From contig JBAKBP010003110.1 in NCBI GenBank assembly GCA_037953745.1, forward strand, positions 96,334 to 160,333: a stretch of 64,000 bases of DNA, read 5' to 3'. The position numbers were made by a program, and so were the translations under genes. This DNA is from Lithodes maja (taxonomy: Eukaryota > Arthropoda > Malacostraca > Decapoda > Lithodidae). Below, piece by piece: positions 29,225 through 38,969 of this stretch. How positions within the stretch are numbered: the first letter of the stretch is position 1; every line of letters begins with the position of its first letter. The notes under the pieces were generated by a model. That model was not told the DNA's origin. It worked only from the letters and a program-made list of their open reading frames with translations, and did not search any database.

Positions 29225-29565
29225 GTTAAGGGGAGATTTTTAGTGTTTCCTAGACTTCCATCAAGCTTGAAATTACACCCCCTTGACCCACTTTCAAAAT
29301 AAATTTGTACATTCTTCGGTAGAAAAATTTCCCGGCCGAAAGCCGTTCCTCTTAAATTACAGGCTCGCTATCGCTCGCCAGGAAAAAAATTGACGCCTAA
29401 AAGGCACGAAAGGTCTTAAAAGTGACATACTGTAAATGGGATGAAAGTTCTTAAAATCGCCAAACTAATGGGGCGAACATCTTAGAATCTCAAAAGCAAT
29501 GGGGCTAAACATGAGGGAGAAAGGGGTCAAGAAAAAAATCCCTCAAGTGGAAATCTCCCCTACAT
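29225..29565 (-). repeat. Dispersed repeat Q, copy 2
   Basis: Reverse-orientation relative of 2395-2715. Contains CCCGGCCGAAAGCCGTTCCTC and repeated CTTAAAATCGCCAAACTAAT-type units. Non-coding. It ends shortly before a TTAA-1 copy. Confidence 0.55.
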
Positions 29566-29684
29566 CTCACTAGTCAACTGATATTTTAAAGAAACTTCAC
29601 TTGCAATAAATGTTTATTAACCAAATTGACCACTTGCGAGTTCAGTTCTATAAGGAAGTTGGAGCAATAGGCATCGATATTTAA

Positions 29685-30324
29685 CCTGACAAGCGCTAAA
29701 TAGACCTAGGGGCTAGGGTAGTTATTTGTGCATTTCTAGCCTTGGATTCTGACAGAATTAGTTATATTTACAATATAGAGCATTATTTGTTTTCGGTATG
29801 CTTTTATTTTACATATATGATGTATATATGAACCTTCAAGAGTGCTAAAATAAGTGGGAAAAGCATTTGGGTGGTGAAAAACGAAGATATTGGCCACCCG
29901 GTCATAATCTCAGGCGAGAGAGAGCCACAGGCAACCCTCCTCTCTCGCTGTCTGTGAGGTAACTGAGACGAGCGGGGCGGTGTGGGCCGGTGTCTGGGTG
30001 TTACATAACGATCTTTTCTGCAACCCACTTGTGCTACATTATCGCGGGAGAGAAAAATAACCGATAAATGATGATAATAAGAGGGAAAATAGGTGATAAT
30101 TGAGGAGGGGAGGGAGGGGGGAATAAGGTGGGGAAGGAGGGGAGGGGGGTGGGTGAGATTTACATGGATGAGTACTGGAGGGGAATTATCTCACCTAGAG
30201 ACAAATTCCTTTGTTTTGATAGGCCCTTTTTTTTTTTGGAAAGCTTTTTTTATGGTCTTGCTTCCGAGAGGCCTATCGCGTTCCCTATAGGAAGCCTTCC
30301 GTGAGGCCTATCGCGCTTGCCGGG
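29685..30324 (+). mobile_element. TTAA-1 element, copy 3
   Basis: 640 bp between TTAA 29681-29684 and 30325-30328. Inward ends CCTGACAAGCGCTAAATAGA and CCCGGCAAGCGCGATAGG share a 16-18 bp imperfect TIR. It is nearly the same as the outer element at 38117-39498, and gives its empty-site reference: GAGCATTATTTGTTTTCGG near 29779 is uninterrupted here. The core GGGAAAATAGGTGATAATTG lies near 30084-30102. Non-coding. Confidence 0.85.
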
Positions 30325-30345
30325 TTAACAGATTTACTAGCTTAA

Positions 30346-30440
30346 CCCTCTCACGTTCTTGACGCAATTTTGAGCCTATTAGGGATACTTTAAAGTCTTT
30401 CTTACCATCAGGGGTATTTAGAAAACTTTAGTTTAGTTAC
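30346..30440 (-). mobile_element. TTAA-4 element, truncated copy
   Basis: Starts at TTAA 30342-30345 with CCCTCTCACGTTCTTGACGC, continues GAGCCTATTAGGGATACTTT and is cut off near 30440. It lies only 17 bp from the end of TTAA-1 copy 3. Confidence 0.6.
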
Positions 30441-30444
30441 GAGA

Positions 30445-30945
30445 CGTCCATAGCTTTACCGACTGTTTTATAGACCCCAGTTTGTTGGTGGGTGACTGCG
30501 ATGTCCATAAGGATTGCCACCGCTGAGTGATAGGTTTCAAAGAAGTCAACCAATCGTCAACTGGTAAACAAATCCGAGATATTGGCATGGCAGCAGCGAG
30601 ATCAGCCCTACACCCTGTTTGGAACAAGTAGGCCAAAACTCTTGAACATTACCTCTATAACTCACAAACGACGAGTAATCAAGCTAATATTTCTACCATT
30701 TGGGCAAGCCAGGCAATAGGTGTAGTGATTTTTAGCCCATTTGCTCTAGCCCCTTTTAAGTTTCAGATGTTAGAGTTCACATTTTCTGTACTAGCTACAG
30801 TATTTGGAACAGTTTACAGTAGAGTTCCCTGTGGCATATATGTATCTCCCCGGTTTCGGCAGTACCATACCGAGACAGCACCAATAACAAGGCTTTATTA
30901 TATAGTAATGGCTGTTGGTCCATAAGTCTACCGTTATCCACACTA
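30445..30945. other. No gene; low-copy repeat traces
   Basis: A segment near 30634-30760 (AGGCCAAAACTCTTGAACAT...) resembles 53880-53945. Open frames lack motifs. Confidence 0.35.
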
Positions 30946-30964
30946 TTAAGTAACACTCCGTAAT

Positions 30965-31307
30965 CGGCGGGTGCCCAACCCCGAAAAGGGTTGAAATAGG
31001 GGAGCTATCCCCCCCGCCAAAGGCGGCTTTCTAGGGCCTTTCCTAGCTGATGCTGAGAGGATTGGGTTCTAGTCATGTGGTGATGGGCTGGTCTATCAGA
31101 GTGAGAACTGAGCAATCTCTGCCATACCCATAGCTTACTCTGACTGTTCTATCTATCTATTTTCTAGATCTCAAGTGACGGCGTCTCTTCCGTGGATTGA
31201 CCTCCCAATCTACCAAGATTGGAAGCTGTGGGGGCGCTCGGTTATGGCCTTGGCCATGCTTGGGGCTGTTCGGCCAGGCAGCTTGGGGAACAACAAGAAC
31301 AACAACA
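30965..31307 (+). mobile_element. SINE-1 copy d (non-tRNA head, internally deleted)
   Basis: Bounded by ACTCCGTAAT at 30955-30964 and 31308-31317. It starts CGGCGGGTGCCCAACCCCG, so that sequence is a true 5' end of one SINE-1 subfamily and not a chance junction. About 180 bp of the core (AAGCC to the CTGTGGGGGCG block) is missing. The 3' end is GGGGCTGTTCGGCCAGGCAG with an AAC tail. Confidence 0.85.
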
Positions 31308-31340
31308 ACTCCGTAATTAAGTATTAATCATCAATTACAA

Positions 31341-31762
31341 TGGTCTCTAGGTCTTCTTCTGGGTGACCTAGATGTGGGTGAATTTGTGTTTTGTCTGTTT
31401 GTTCATTGTTTTATGTTGTGTTTTCCCTGTTCTTGCTCTGTCTTGAGGCGGCCACCCCCAAGAAAAAATAAATAAAACAAATAATAAAATAGAATAGAGG
31501 TGGAGGGACAGAGAGGGAGAGGTAGACCGAATGAGAGGTGGAAGGATTGAGTGAGGAAGTACATGAACGAAGGCGGTGCTGGTTGGGGGGAGGGGCGTCG
31601 ACTGACTGGGGACAGAGGTGCATGGGGGTGGTTCGTTCGTGGCCACCCCTTCGGGGATCATGGAGTCAGGCAATAGATAGATAGATAGATAAAATAGAAT
31701 TAAATTGCAAATAAAAATAGGAAAAGTGGGGATTGGGCCTGAGCAAATAGATAGATAGATAG
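31341..31762 (+). mobile_element. RTE-like 3' end composite in SINE-3
   Basis: The duplication ATCAATTACAA (31330-31340, 31763-31773) bounds the insertion. It contains a LINE-D 3' end (31485-31690: encodes a GVRNYMNERRRCWLGGRGVD-like stretch on the plus strand, closing with GGCAATAGATAGATAGATAG). A further 70 bp follows, with a second GATA run (31748-31763) as the actual tail. Two GATA tails in one insertion suggest read-through of one tail to a second, or a later nested event. Confidence 0.65.
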
Positions 31763-31871
31763 ATCAATTACAAAACTAATGAAAGCATATGGTCCTCCCG
31801 AGATTCCAATTTGGGACACCACACCCAGAACATAAGCACCTAAACCTTTACAGTATAAACATGGATTAACC

Positions 31872-31935
31872 TTTTCATTACCGTGCCGTCCATTTCATTA
31901 CCGTGCCGTCCATTTCATTACCGTGCCGTCCATTT
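31872..31935. repeat. 20 bp tandem repeat, 3 copies
   Basis: TTTCATTACCGTGCCGTCCA occurs three times in succession, starting just after a TTAACC (31866-31871). The unit resembles the CCTTTTCAGTACCGGTGA-type ends of TTAA elements, so the array may derive from repeated element termini. Confidence 0.8.
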
Positions 31936-32228
31936 CATTTTTATTCTGGCTACTATTAGATGCTTTTATTCTGTTTAAGAAAGGCCTCCAACGTACCAGC
32001 TTCGTCCCATCTCACTTAACCCTTTTTACTACCATAGATCCTTCTTTGTCTGTTTTTTGGGGGTAGATTTATTTAAGGGGAGAAGGATGACAGGCCCCCC
32101 GCTCCCGATCCCTTTTAGCCGACTTCTACGTCTCGCAGGAGAAAGTTGTCCTTATTCTGGCTGTCTTGAGTCCCCCCCCCCATTTTTTTTTTAGGAAAAG
32201 TGGGTATAGAATAGATCCGATCCTTCTT

Positions 32229-32412
32229 AAAATTAAAATGTAAAACTTGCAAACTAAACTAACCAAAATTGGGACAAGGACAATATAAAGTCAAATTAAA
32301 TTATCAAAATCGCTATGTGGAAACAACGCTTACTAAAATGAAAATTATTAAATAAAAGAACACAATCTACCACATAGGGTGTACATTACTACATGAGCAA
32401 GTTAATCTGTTT
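32229..32412 (+). repeat. Dispersed repeat K, copy 4
   Basis: Nearly the same as 25058-25245: AATGTAAAACTTGCAAACTA, GACAAGGACAATATAAAGTC and CACATAGGGTGTACATTACT. The high similarity suggests recent duplication or a shared source. Confidence 0.75.
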
Positions 32413-32845
32413 CCCAAGCAAATTAACCAAACTGTCTAAATATGGCTAGAATCAAATGATAAACATGACACCAGTACAGTAGGGGTTGGACAATAAGTGC
32501 ACGGCTGCTACTGTACTGTACCATCTTTAATGACCTATGATTTGGCTAGTGGACACCTATTAAGATGCACTGTTAAGTTTAGTAAGTTAACCTATAAAAT
32601 CATTGTGGAATTGCTTCAGCATTTATATATACATTGACCTAATGGCCTCTGGGCTATAAAAAGGCTAGTCCAACCTAACAAAAGATAACGTCCACAATCT
32701 ATTTATACAGTATTGTGGTTTGAGAGAGGACGGTCACCCAACAAATATTTGAGCTCTTGTTCACTGTCTACAAACGTACCCTCATCAAGCATTTTGATAT
32801 GCGATATACAGGTATAGCTAATAAAGTTATAGCTTATATATGCAA
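32413..32845. other. No gene seen
   Basis: AT-rich. CAGTAGGGGTTGGACAATAA at 32477 looks like a DNA transposon end, but no partner end was found. Confidence 0.3.
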
Positions 32846-32847
32846 TT

Positions 32848-33256
32848 TGCATCTCTCTCGCTATTCTATCGCTACTACAATAATCAGTGTTCCTCAGAGC
32901 TCTCCCAGTGTATACCACCTCCTCTATTTAGGGTACCGGTACGTAGTACCCATCTTGCAACACAATCCCACCACTACTCTGTACAACTCTCCAATTCAAG
33001 AGTAAAACTATACTCCAAATCTTTCTTTTATTCAACAGCTGAGCTCTGGAATTCTCTCCCTGAATCCATCTTTCCCTCATCCTATGACTTAAATTGCTTC
33101 AAACTCTGTGTCCAGACATTTTGGCTCGAACATTCCTTGAATTTGGCGCTGTCACTCTTTCAACTCTGGGGGAGGCACTCTACACAGGCAGTTTTGCCTT
33201 TTGTCTCCCTCATCCACATAGAAAAAAGACAAAGAAAAAAAAAAAAAAAAAAACAT
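32848..33256 (+). mobile_element. LINE-B (Jockey-like) 3' fragment
   Basis: Encodes ASLSLFYRYYNNQCSSELS, then after frame changes THLATQSHHYSVQLSNSRV and STAELWNSLPESIFPSSYD, collinear with 15795-16082 of copy 1. The 3' UTR and a poly(A)-type tail (33224-33256, interrupted by AGACAAAG) follow. 5' truncated; no catalytic part. Confidence 0.8.
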
Positions 33257-33259
33257 TTT

Positions 33260-33479
33260 AGTGTTTGGGTTACAATACCTTACAGAGAGAGTTGAAGTTG
33301 TTGTTGTAGTGACCCCCAAGGTAGCTCACTGGTGAAGGTGGTGGTGGTGTAGTAGAGTGTCCAGGCCAGGATAATGTACCACCAACATCCAGTCGTTGTT
33401 GTGGGATAAGTCTTTTTTGCGACTCCCGCTGCCTCTTCTTCACTGTTGTGTCAGCTCTTGGTTTATTATGTGTTTATGT
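33260..33479. other. Probable LINE-F 3' region
   Basis: Non-coding. GTTGTTGTTGTAGTGACCCC near 33300 may be the complement of an AAC-type tail of LINE-F, whose coding lies on the minus strand just downstream. Confidence 0.35.
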
Positions 33480-33842
33480 TTATTCCATATTGTCTTGATG
33501 TATGTCTTTGATTCTTCTACACTTGGTTGTTTTTATCTTTGTTGAAAAGTACAGTAGAATATTTGCAATTACAGCATCGGTGTTTTCTTGGTATGGTTGA
33601 TGTAGGTCTGTGTAGTTTTTTCTTATTTCACTATAAGCCCTGCAGTGGAGAATGAAGTGGTCCAAGGTTTCCCGCTGCTCCTCGCAGCTCGGGCATATCT
33701 CGTTTTCCCCCAGAAATCTCTTCCTCCAATTAAGCTTGAGACTGTTCGTTCTAGCTCTCGTGAGTAACATACTTTCCATGAGGTCATTGCTGATCCATTT
33801 TTCCTCTTCAATGTGGTTCTTGAATCTTCTATAAATCTTCAT
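33480..33842 (-). pseudogene. LINE-F C-terminal zinc-knuckle domain
   Basis: Reads SMLLTRARTNSLKLNWRKRF, GENEICPSCEEQRETLDHF and ILHCRAYSEIRKNYTDL. The C-x2-C...H-x4-C cluster (CPSC, DHFILHC) is the typical RT C-terminal knuckle of several LINE clades. The ATG at its start is internal. Confidence 0.75.
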
Positions 33843-33958
33843 TGTTGATTTCTCTTGCAGTCCTTCCTGCCATCTTTCAGTGTCTCATTTATCAATCTTC
33901 TTCTGGTTGGGAGTGTGCTAGCTGTCGAAGGTTGATGTTAATTTTTTGCATGTAGTCT

Positions 33959-34315
33959 TTAAGCTTTGTCATCCATTTGTTTTTGTTGTCTTCGTATTCC
34001 TGAAGGAAGATCTCTCATCATATCGTTTCTGCCCTCTTGTAAAGTGTGCGACGCAAAAAGAATCTTGGTCTTCATATCTCTTGCTTTTAAGGATGAGGCT
34101 CCAATGTCTCCTCTCAGGGCCTCAGTGGCTGTGCAGCTTGGTACTCTCAAAATGGCTCTATATACTTTATTTTCCACCCTCTGTAGTTTGTTAAGGTCCT
34201 CCTCATTGTTGATAATTTCAGAAGCATGTAGTATGGATGGTAAAGCAAGCCCCTTCCAAAATGTTTTTCCAATTAGCAGCCTGTTACAGCACCTTTCCAT
34301 CACACTGCGGGCCAC
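33959..34315 (-). pseudogene. LINE-F RT thumb
   Basis: Encodes RLLIGKTFWKGLALPSILHA, EDLNKLQRVENKVYRAILRV and PSCTATEALRGDIGASSLKA. The order W-K-G-x-x-L-P-x-x-L followed by L-Q-x-x-E-N matches the thumb of this LINE group. It runs into a frame break before the zinc-knuckle part. Confidence 0.7.
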
Positions 34316-34739
34316 GTTGGCTTTGTTGAAGCTCTCGGATATGTGTTCTCTGAAGCAAGCTCTCTTGTTGGTGATCCTTACTTCCAGGTAGGTGATACTA
34401 TTACATACAATTATGTCTTCTATCTGCGGGGGGAGGGGGGGGGTCTTTCATATTGAATGTTTAGGGTGTATGCTGCGATCCATGAGAGATGTTACGAGCC
34501 TTGCTCTGTCCACCGAGTCAAACGCTTTGCCGAAATCTACTGACAAAACAATTAAGTTTTTTTTTCATTCTGTAACTTTCATTAACCTAATATCTTAGGA
34601 TATAATATAGGTTGTCAGAGATTCGGCGTTTCTCGGTGTAGCTTGCCGGCAGCTCACTCCTCTCATGCGTCTTTTAATGTGGTCCCAAGTCCTCTTGCTT
34701 CTGTTGGGATCTTTCAGAATTTCTTCTGTGGTCTTTTCC

Positions 34740-34961
34740 TCATGCTTCTCGTATCAGTCTTTGTACCTTATTTTTCTGGTTGAGGTACATTTCCTTGTAT
34801 CTGTGAAATCTCTCTTGATCCCCCTGCTTTTCTGCCTTCCTTCTTTCCTTGTTGAAGACTCTTCTTTGGCTAATCTCTCTTTTTATTGCATTGCTTAGCC
34901 ATATCGGCTCAATAAGTTCATGTTTGCTGTCCCTTGATCTTATCTTGAGGTTCTTCTTCAT
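34740..34961 (-). pseudogene. LINE-F endonuclease-RT linker
   Basis: Charged helical segment: EPIWLSNAIKREISQRRVFN, KERRKAEKQGDQERFHRYKE and YLNQKNKVQRLIREA. The P-x-W-x-x...I-x-x-x-I...R motif with a predicted coiled coil is standard between endonuclease and RT in LINE ORF2. Confidence 0.7.
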
Positions 34962-35060
34962 GTGCTCATCAGCGGCTTCCTTTGTATTTTTCTCTAGGTC
35001 TAGGCTTCCTCTAGATCATTGTTATTCGCTAATTTTTTCAAGAGAGCCACAAGTTCAGGA

Positions 35061-35842
35061 CATATTCAGAGTGAGAGCTGCATAAGCTATAATATTATAG
35101 ACCAAAAAACATGCACTAGCCCCTTCTGCATTCTTTCATTCTGGGCTGACTACTATTAGACCATTTTATTCAGCTTAGGAAGAAATTGTAGTAGTCAGAA
35201 GGTTAAGTTTTTTTTTTCCCTAGACCCCTTTTCCCTCATGTTTAGCTGTATTAGGTTTGATATTTTAAGGCAATAGTCGCCCAATTAGCGTGCCGATTTT
35301 ATGACTTTTCGACCCATTTCTTTGGCAATACTCTCTCTTTCTCTCTCTTGCAAGCCGCCAGTCAGGTCATTGTGAGCCGCCACTGGCTCGCGAGCCGCGC
35401 AATGAAGACCACTGCTCTAGCTGTTTCTGAAAGTCCTGCTATTTTTTCCTTTACAACATGGATGCATTTGTTTTTTGTGAGGCCGGCCGTTGATTTATAG
35501 GTATGTGATTTGCCTGGTTTCCTCTTCTTTATTCCTGTTTCCTACATTTATATTAAATGTTGCTGGCTGCAATATACCCCCTTGTACCCCATGCAAACAC
35601 TGATTTTTTAGGGAATCTCTGCAGATCTCGGTTTTTCTTACTGTGGGTAATTTATTGGGTGTTGTGCGAGGGATCGTGGGGGCCGGGAAGTTTTCGGGAG
35701 CCCACACAAACCTGAGAACAGCGGGGCCAGCGTGGGGAAGAGGATGTTAGGGCCCAGACTGATATACGGGATCAGGAACGCAACTGTGGGGAAGAAAAGT
35801 TTACATGGGTTAGATCTTATGGCAGTACAGTCAGGTTTAAAT
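35061..35842. other. Repeat traces, no gene
   Basis: 35130-35210 holds a trace of the hairpin family (CTACTATTAGACCATTTTAT). 35218-35330 is a repeat Q fragment. The remainder, including the open frame 35495-35707, shows no recognised motif. Confidence 0.4.
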
Positions 35843-35965
35843 GCTTATGTTCTGGGTGTGGTGTCCTGAGTTTGAATCACGGAATGACCACATGCTTTCA
35901 TTAGTTTATTCAAGAACATTGGGGTTTGTAATGGATGATTAATGTTAAGAATGGGGTGTTCCTTA
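35843..35965 (+). mobile_element. SINE-3 copy (plus strand)
   Basis: ATGCTTATGTTCTGGGTGTG, CTGAGTTTGAATCACGG (decayed B box), CACATGCTTTCATTAGTTTA and GGATTAATGTTAAGAATGGG. Matches 63500-63625. The tRNA-like 5' part is incomplete, with the A box lost. Confidence 0.75.
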
Positions 35966-36078
35966 ATATATGACAGAAATGATAATGAGAAATGTACACA
36001 AATAACTAGTGGCCCCCAGAAATTAACAGGCTTAAAACTATCCTATGAAGATTCCGAGAGACAGAAACGAGCGAGGTA

Positions 36079-36847
36079 CAGTCAGGACCCCCAATTCGCG
36101 AGAATAGGGGTGACAGGAGGCATCGCGTATTGTGAATTCGTGTATTGTGGAACTAACTTTAAATGGGAATAATTAGATTGGGTGACGTCTCTCAATTATG
36201 GCCTATTTTCAAAATTTTTGGCCTTATTTTCGACATTTTTGGCTCTACAGTACAGTCTATATCTTATATATAATAAGAACAATGAATAAAAATATGAAAC
36301 TTTACCTTAAAATTAGTAGTAGATAGGCTAGGACTAGGACTAGGACCGTAGGACTTCACGATTTTCTCCAACTTCTCCCTCCCTGACCAAATCGTACGAA
36401 CAGTTTACTCTGACAAGCCTATTGCACAGTTTCCTTCTCCTTTTTTCTTGCGATCCAACACTTCCACCTTCATTTTGTGTGTTATCTTCTTATATTGGCG
36501 TGGCATGGCGAAAAAAGTGGCAGGCACTACAAACGTTTGGTCACTCCGCACGGCTATGAGCGCTTGAGCGGGACTGTGGGAGGGAGGGAGGGAGGGTAAG
36601 CGGGAGGGAAGGCAGGCGTATGCCCGTCTTCTTCTTTTTTCAGAGCTACTCCTGGGCCTCGCGAAACGTAGACGTGCTCGCGTATCAAGCGGGAATAGCG
36701 GATTTGGCCCCTTCTTAGCTCTCGATTCGTGTATTGTGGTACCACCTCGCGTAATTAATGTTTAATTAATTAATGTTATTTTCGAGGGGTCACTCGTGTA
36801 TTAGGGTTTTCGCGAATTGTGGAATCGCGTATTGGGGGGCCTGACTG
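36079..36847 (-). mobile_element. Tigger/pogo-like non-autonomous element, copy 1
   Basis: 769 bp with TA on both sides (36077-36078, 36848-36849). Ends CAGTCAGGACCCCCAAT and CAGGCCCCCCAATACGCGAT inward. It is the inverted twin of 38218-38969. On the minus strand it carries the N-terminal part of a pogo-type transposase (from 36506). It sits in the LINE-D linker. It is too short for a full transposase (about 500 codons in the family), so it is an internal-deletion derivative. Confidence 0.85.
36347..36506 (-). pseudogene. Pogo/Tigger transposase N-terminal HTH remnant
   Basis: From ATG at 36504-36506: MPRQYKKITHKMKVEVLDRK, then GEGNCAIGLSE, a TAA at 36405-36407, then in frame TVRTIWSGREKLEKIVKS. 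This is the CENP-B/psq-type helix-turn-helix that opens Tigger transposases (consensus K-L-E-V-L-D...G...S-A-I-A...S-T-V-R-T-I). The same stop is present in the copy at 38547. Confidence 0.75.
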
Positions 36848-36849
36848 TA

Positions 36850-37670
36850 CGTGGAGAGTAAGAGGGTGGTGAAGAGAGTAGTGAAGGAAAGTAAGAGAAG
36901 AGTAGATGAGGAATTTGGAAGGAATCTGAGTGTAAAATGGAGGGAGAGTAAGAAACTGTTCGGAAAGAAGTCAAGAAAGTTAGGGAAGGTAGCAAGGGAA
37001 ACGGCAAGGGTGTGAAAGATAAGAATGGGAGAATGCTAGCCGAGAAGCAGGAGAGAGTCGAAAGATAGAGGGAGTACTTCAGTGAGTTGCTAAATGTAAG
37101 GAATGAAGAGCCAGCAAACATAGCTGGATATGGTATGGGAGAGAGAAGTAGTGGAGGAGGAGGTGGAGGTGGGGATCAGGAGGTCAGAAGTGTGGGAAGC
37201 CATGAAAAGAGTGAAGTTGGGGAAAGCACCAGGAACAGATGGAGTGTGGGGAAATGTTGAGGTATGGTGGTGAGATAGTGATAGAATGGGTATGGAAAAT
37301 GTGCAAACTAGCATGGGAGAAGGGGAGTGCACCCGATGACTGGAAGACTGGCATAATAGTCCCCCTATATAAGGGCAAAGGGGAAAGAGGAGTGTGTGGT
37401 AACCACCGAGGAATATGTCTTCTAAGCGTAGTAGGGAAGGTATACAGTAGGGTAGTGATTGAGAGAGTGAGAGTGAGAACGGAGAAATGGATAGGCGACG
37501 AGCAGGGAGGTTTTTAGGAAGGGAAGAGAATGTGTAGATCAGATTTTTACCCTGAATTGTGTTGTGGAGAAGTATCTGGAGAAGAAACAAAAGGTGTATG
37601 TTGCCTTTATGGACTTGGAGAAGGCCTATGACAGAGTGGATAGAGAAGTTAAAAGTACTTAGAATATACG
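36850..37670 (+). pseudogene. LINE-D linker and RT fingers
   Basis: The linker reads SKRRVDEEFGRNLSVKW and ESKKLFGKKSRKLGKVARE. The fingers are then spread over frames: KLGKAPGTDGVW, CGEMLRYGGEIVIEWVWKM, DDWKTGIIVPLYKGKGERG, GNHRGICLLSVVGKVYSRV and MDLEKAYDRVDRE. Motif order is that of RTE-like RT. Premature stops occur in several places (for example near 37015 and 37516). Confidence 0.75.
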
Positions 37671-37671
37671 G

Positions 37672-38116
37672 TTTGCGGATGATACAGTTCTGATGAGTGA
37701 TAATGAATGGGAGTTGCAGGGTCTGGTAAATGAGTTTGGAACAGTGTGCGAAAAACGGAATTTGAAGGTAAATACGGGGAAGAGCAAGGTTATGGTCTTC
37801 GAAAGGGGTGAAGTCACAGAGTGTGAGGTGAAGCTGAACGGTCAGGCTATGGAGATCGTCAACTCTTTTAAGTATCTGGGCAGTGTGTTGAGTAAAGATG
37901 GGACTATGGATGAAGAGGTGCGGGAGAGGGTACAACAGGGGAAGAGGGTTGTAGGAACGCTAAAAGCAGTAACAAGAAATAGGGTGGTCAGTATGGAAGT
38001 GAAGAAGTCCTTGCATGACAGTGTGGTAATCCCGACACTGACTTACGGAAGCGAAGCATGGACGTTGGTTGAGAGACTCAGACCAAGAGTGAGAGCAGTG
38101 GAAATTAATTACTTAA
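37672..38116 (+). pseudogene. LINE-D RT palm motif C and thumb
   Basis: Opens with RFADDTVLMSDNEWELQGL (catalytic FADD intact), then LKVNTGKSKVMVFERGEV, SFKYLGSVLSKDGTMDEEV, VVIPTLTYGSEAWTLVERL and VRAVEINYL. The frame is interrupted at TTAA (38113-38116) by a TTAA-1 element and continues at 39503. Directly upstream, a deletion has fused motif A to motif C. Confidence 0.8.
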
Positions 38117-38217
38117 CCTGACAAGCGCGAAATAGACCTAGGGGCTTGGGTAGTTATTTGTACATTTCTAGCCTTGGATTCTGACAGAGTTAGTTATATT
38201 TACAATATAGAGCATTA

Positions 38218-38969
38218 CAGTCAGGACCCCCAATACACGATTCCACAATGCGCGAAAACCCTAATACACGAGTTACCCCTCGAAAATAACATTAATTAAT
38301 TAAACATTAATTACGCGAGGTGGTACCACAATACACGAATCGAGAGCTAAGAAGGGGCCAAATCCGCTATTCCCGCTTGATACGCGAGCACGTCTACGTT
38401 TCGCGAGGCCCAGGAGTAGCTCTGAAAAAAGAAGACGGGCATACGCCTCCCGCTTACCCTCCCTCCCTCCCTCCCACAGTCCCGCTCAAGCGCTCATAGC
38501 CGTGCGGAGTGACCAAACGTTTGTAGTGCCTGCCACTTTTTTCGCCATGCCACGCCAATATAAGAAGATAACACACAAAATGAAGGTGGAAGTGTTGGAT
38601 CGCAAGAAAAAAGGAGAAGGAAACTGTGCAATAGGCTTGTCAGAGTAAACTGTTCGTACGATTTGGTCAGGGAGGGAGAAGTTGGAGAAAATCGTGAAGT
38701 CCTACGGTCCTAGTCCTAGCCTATCTACTACTAATTTTAAGGTAAGGTTTCATATTTTTATTCATTGTTCTTATTATATATAAGATATAGACTGTACTGT
38801 AGAGCCAAAAAATTTCGAAAATAAGGCCAAAAATTTCGAAAATAGGCCATAATTGAGAGAAGTCACCCAATCTAATTATTCCCATTTAAAGTTAGTTCCA
38901 CAATGCACGAATTCACAATACGCGATGCCTCCTGTCACCCCTATTCTCGCGAATTGGGGGTCCTGACTG
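38218..38969 (+). mobile_element. Tigger/pogo-like non-autonomous element, copy 2
   Basis: 752 bp, inverted copy of 36079-36847, flanked by TA (38216-38217, 38970-38971). The TTAA-1 copy at 29685 shows the empty site (GCATTATTTG), which proves a TA duplication and dates this insertion after that of the host TTAA-1 element. Ends CAGTCAGGACCCCCAATAC and CAGTCAGGACCCCCAATTC inward. Confidence 0.9.
38547..38710 (+). pseudogene. Pogo/Tigger transposase N-terminal HTH remnant, copy 2
   Basis: ATG at 38547; 33 codons to a TAA at 38646-38648, then in-frame continuation TVRTIWSGREKLEKIVKS. Same content and same stop as 36506-36347. The DDE catalytic domain is absent. Confidence 0.75.

Larger units (their letters stand above)
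30946..31862 (-). mobile_element. SINE-3 copy cut by two insertions
   Basis: The minus-strand SINE-3 pieces are 30946-30964, 31308-31340 and 31763-31862. Joined, they read AACACTCCGTAAT...ATTAATCATCAATTACAA...CTAATGAAAGCATATGGTCC, TCCCGAGATTCCAATTTGGG and ACACCACACCCAGAACATAA. This is the reverse of the intact SINE-3 at 63472-63630, with one 20 bp gap. A SINE-1 copy and an RTE-like composite fill the gaps, each with its own target duplication. Confidence 0.75.
33480..35060 (-). mobile_element. LINE-F remnant
   Basis: Minus-strand non-LTR element with large deletions: linker (34961-34740), an RT motif A trace (VDFGKAFDSVDR near 34540-34510), thumb (34315-33959) and a C-terminal zinc-knuckle domain (33842-33480). 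A poly-G interruption sits near 34430-34445. The clade is not certain; the C-x2-C...H...C end fits the I/R1/Tx1-like group. Confidence 0.7.

Noticed and set aside
36554..37121. Minus-strand proline/serine-rich proteins opposite LINE-D
   Set aside because: They are antisense readings of the Tigger-like element and of the LINE-D linker coding strand.
37090..37935. 281-codon minus-strand protein
   Set aside because: Antisense shadow of the LINE-D RT; the plus strand carries the recognisable RT motifs.
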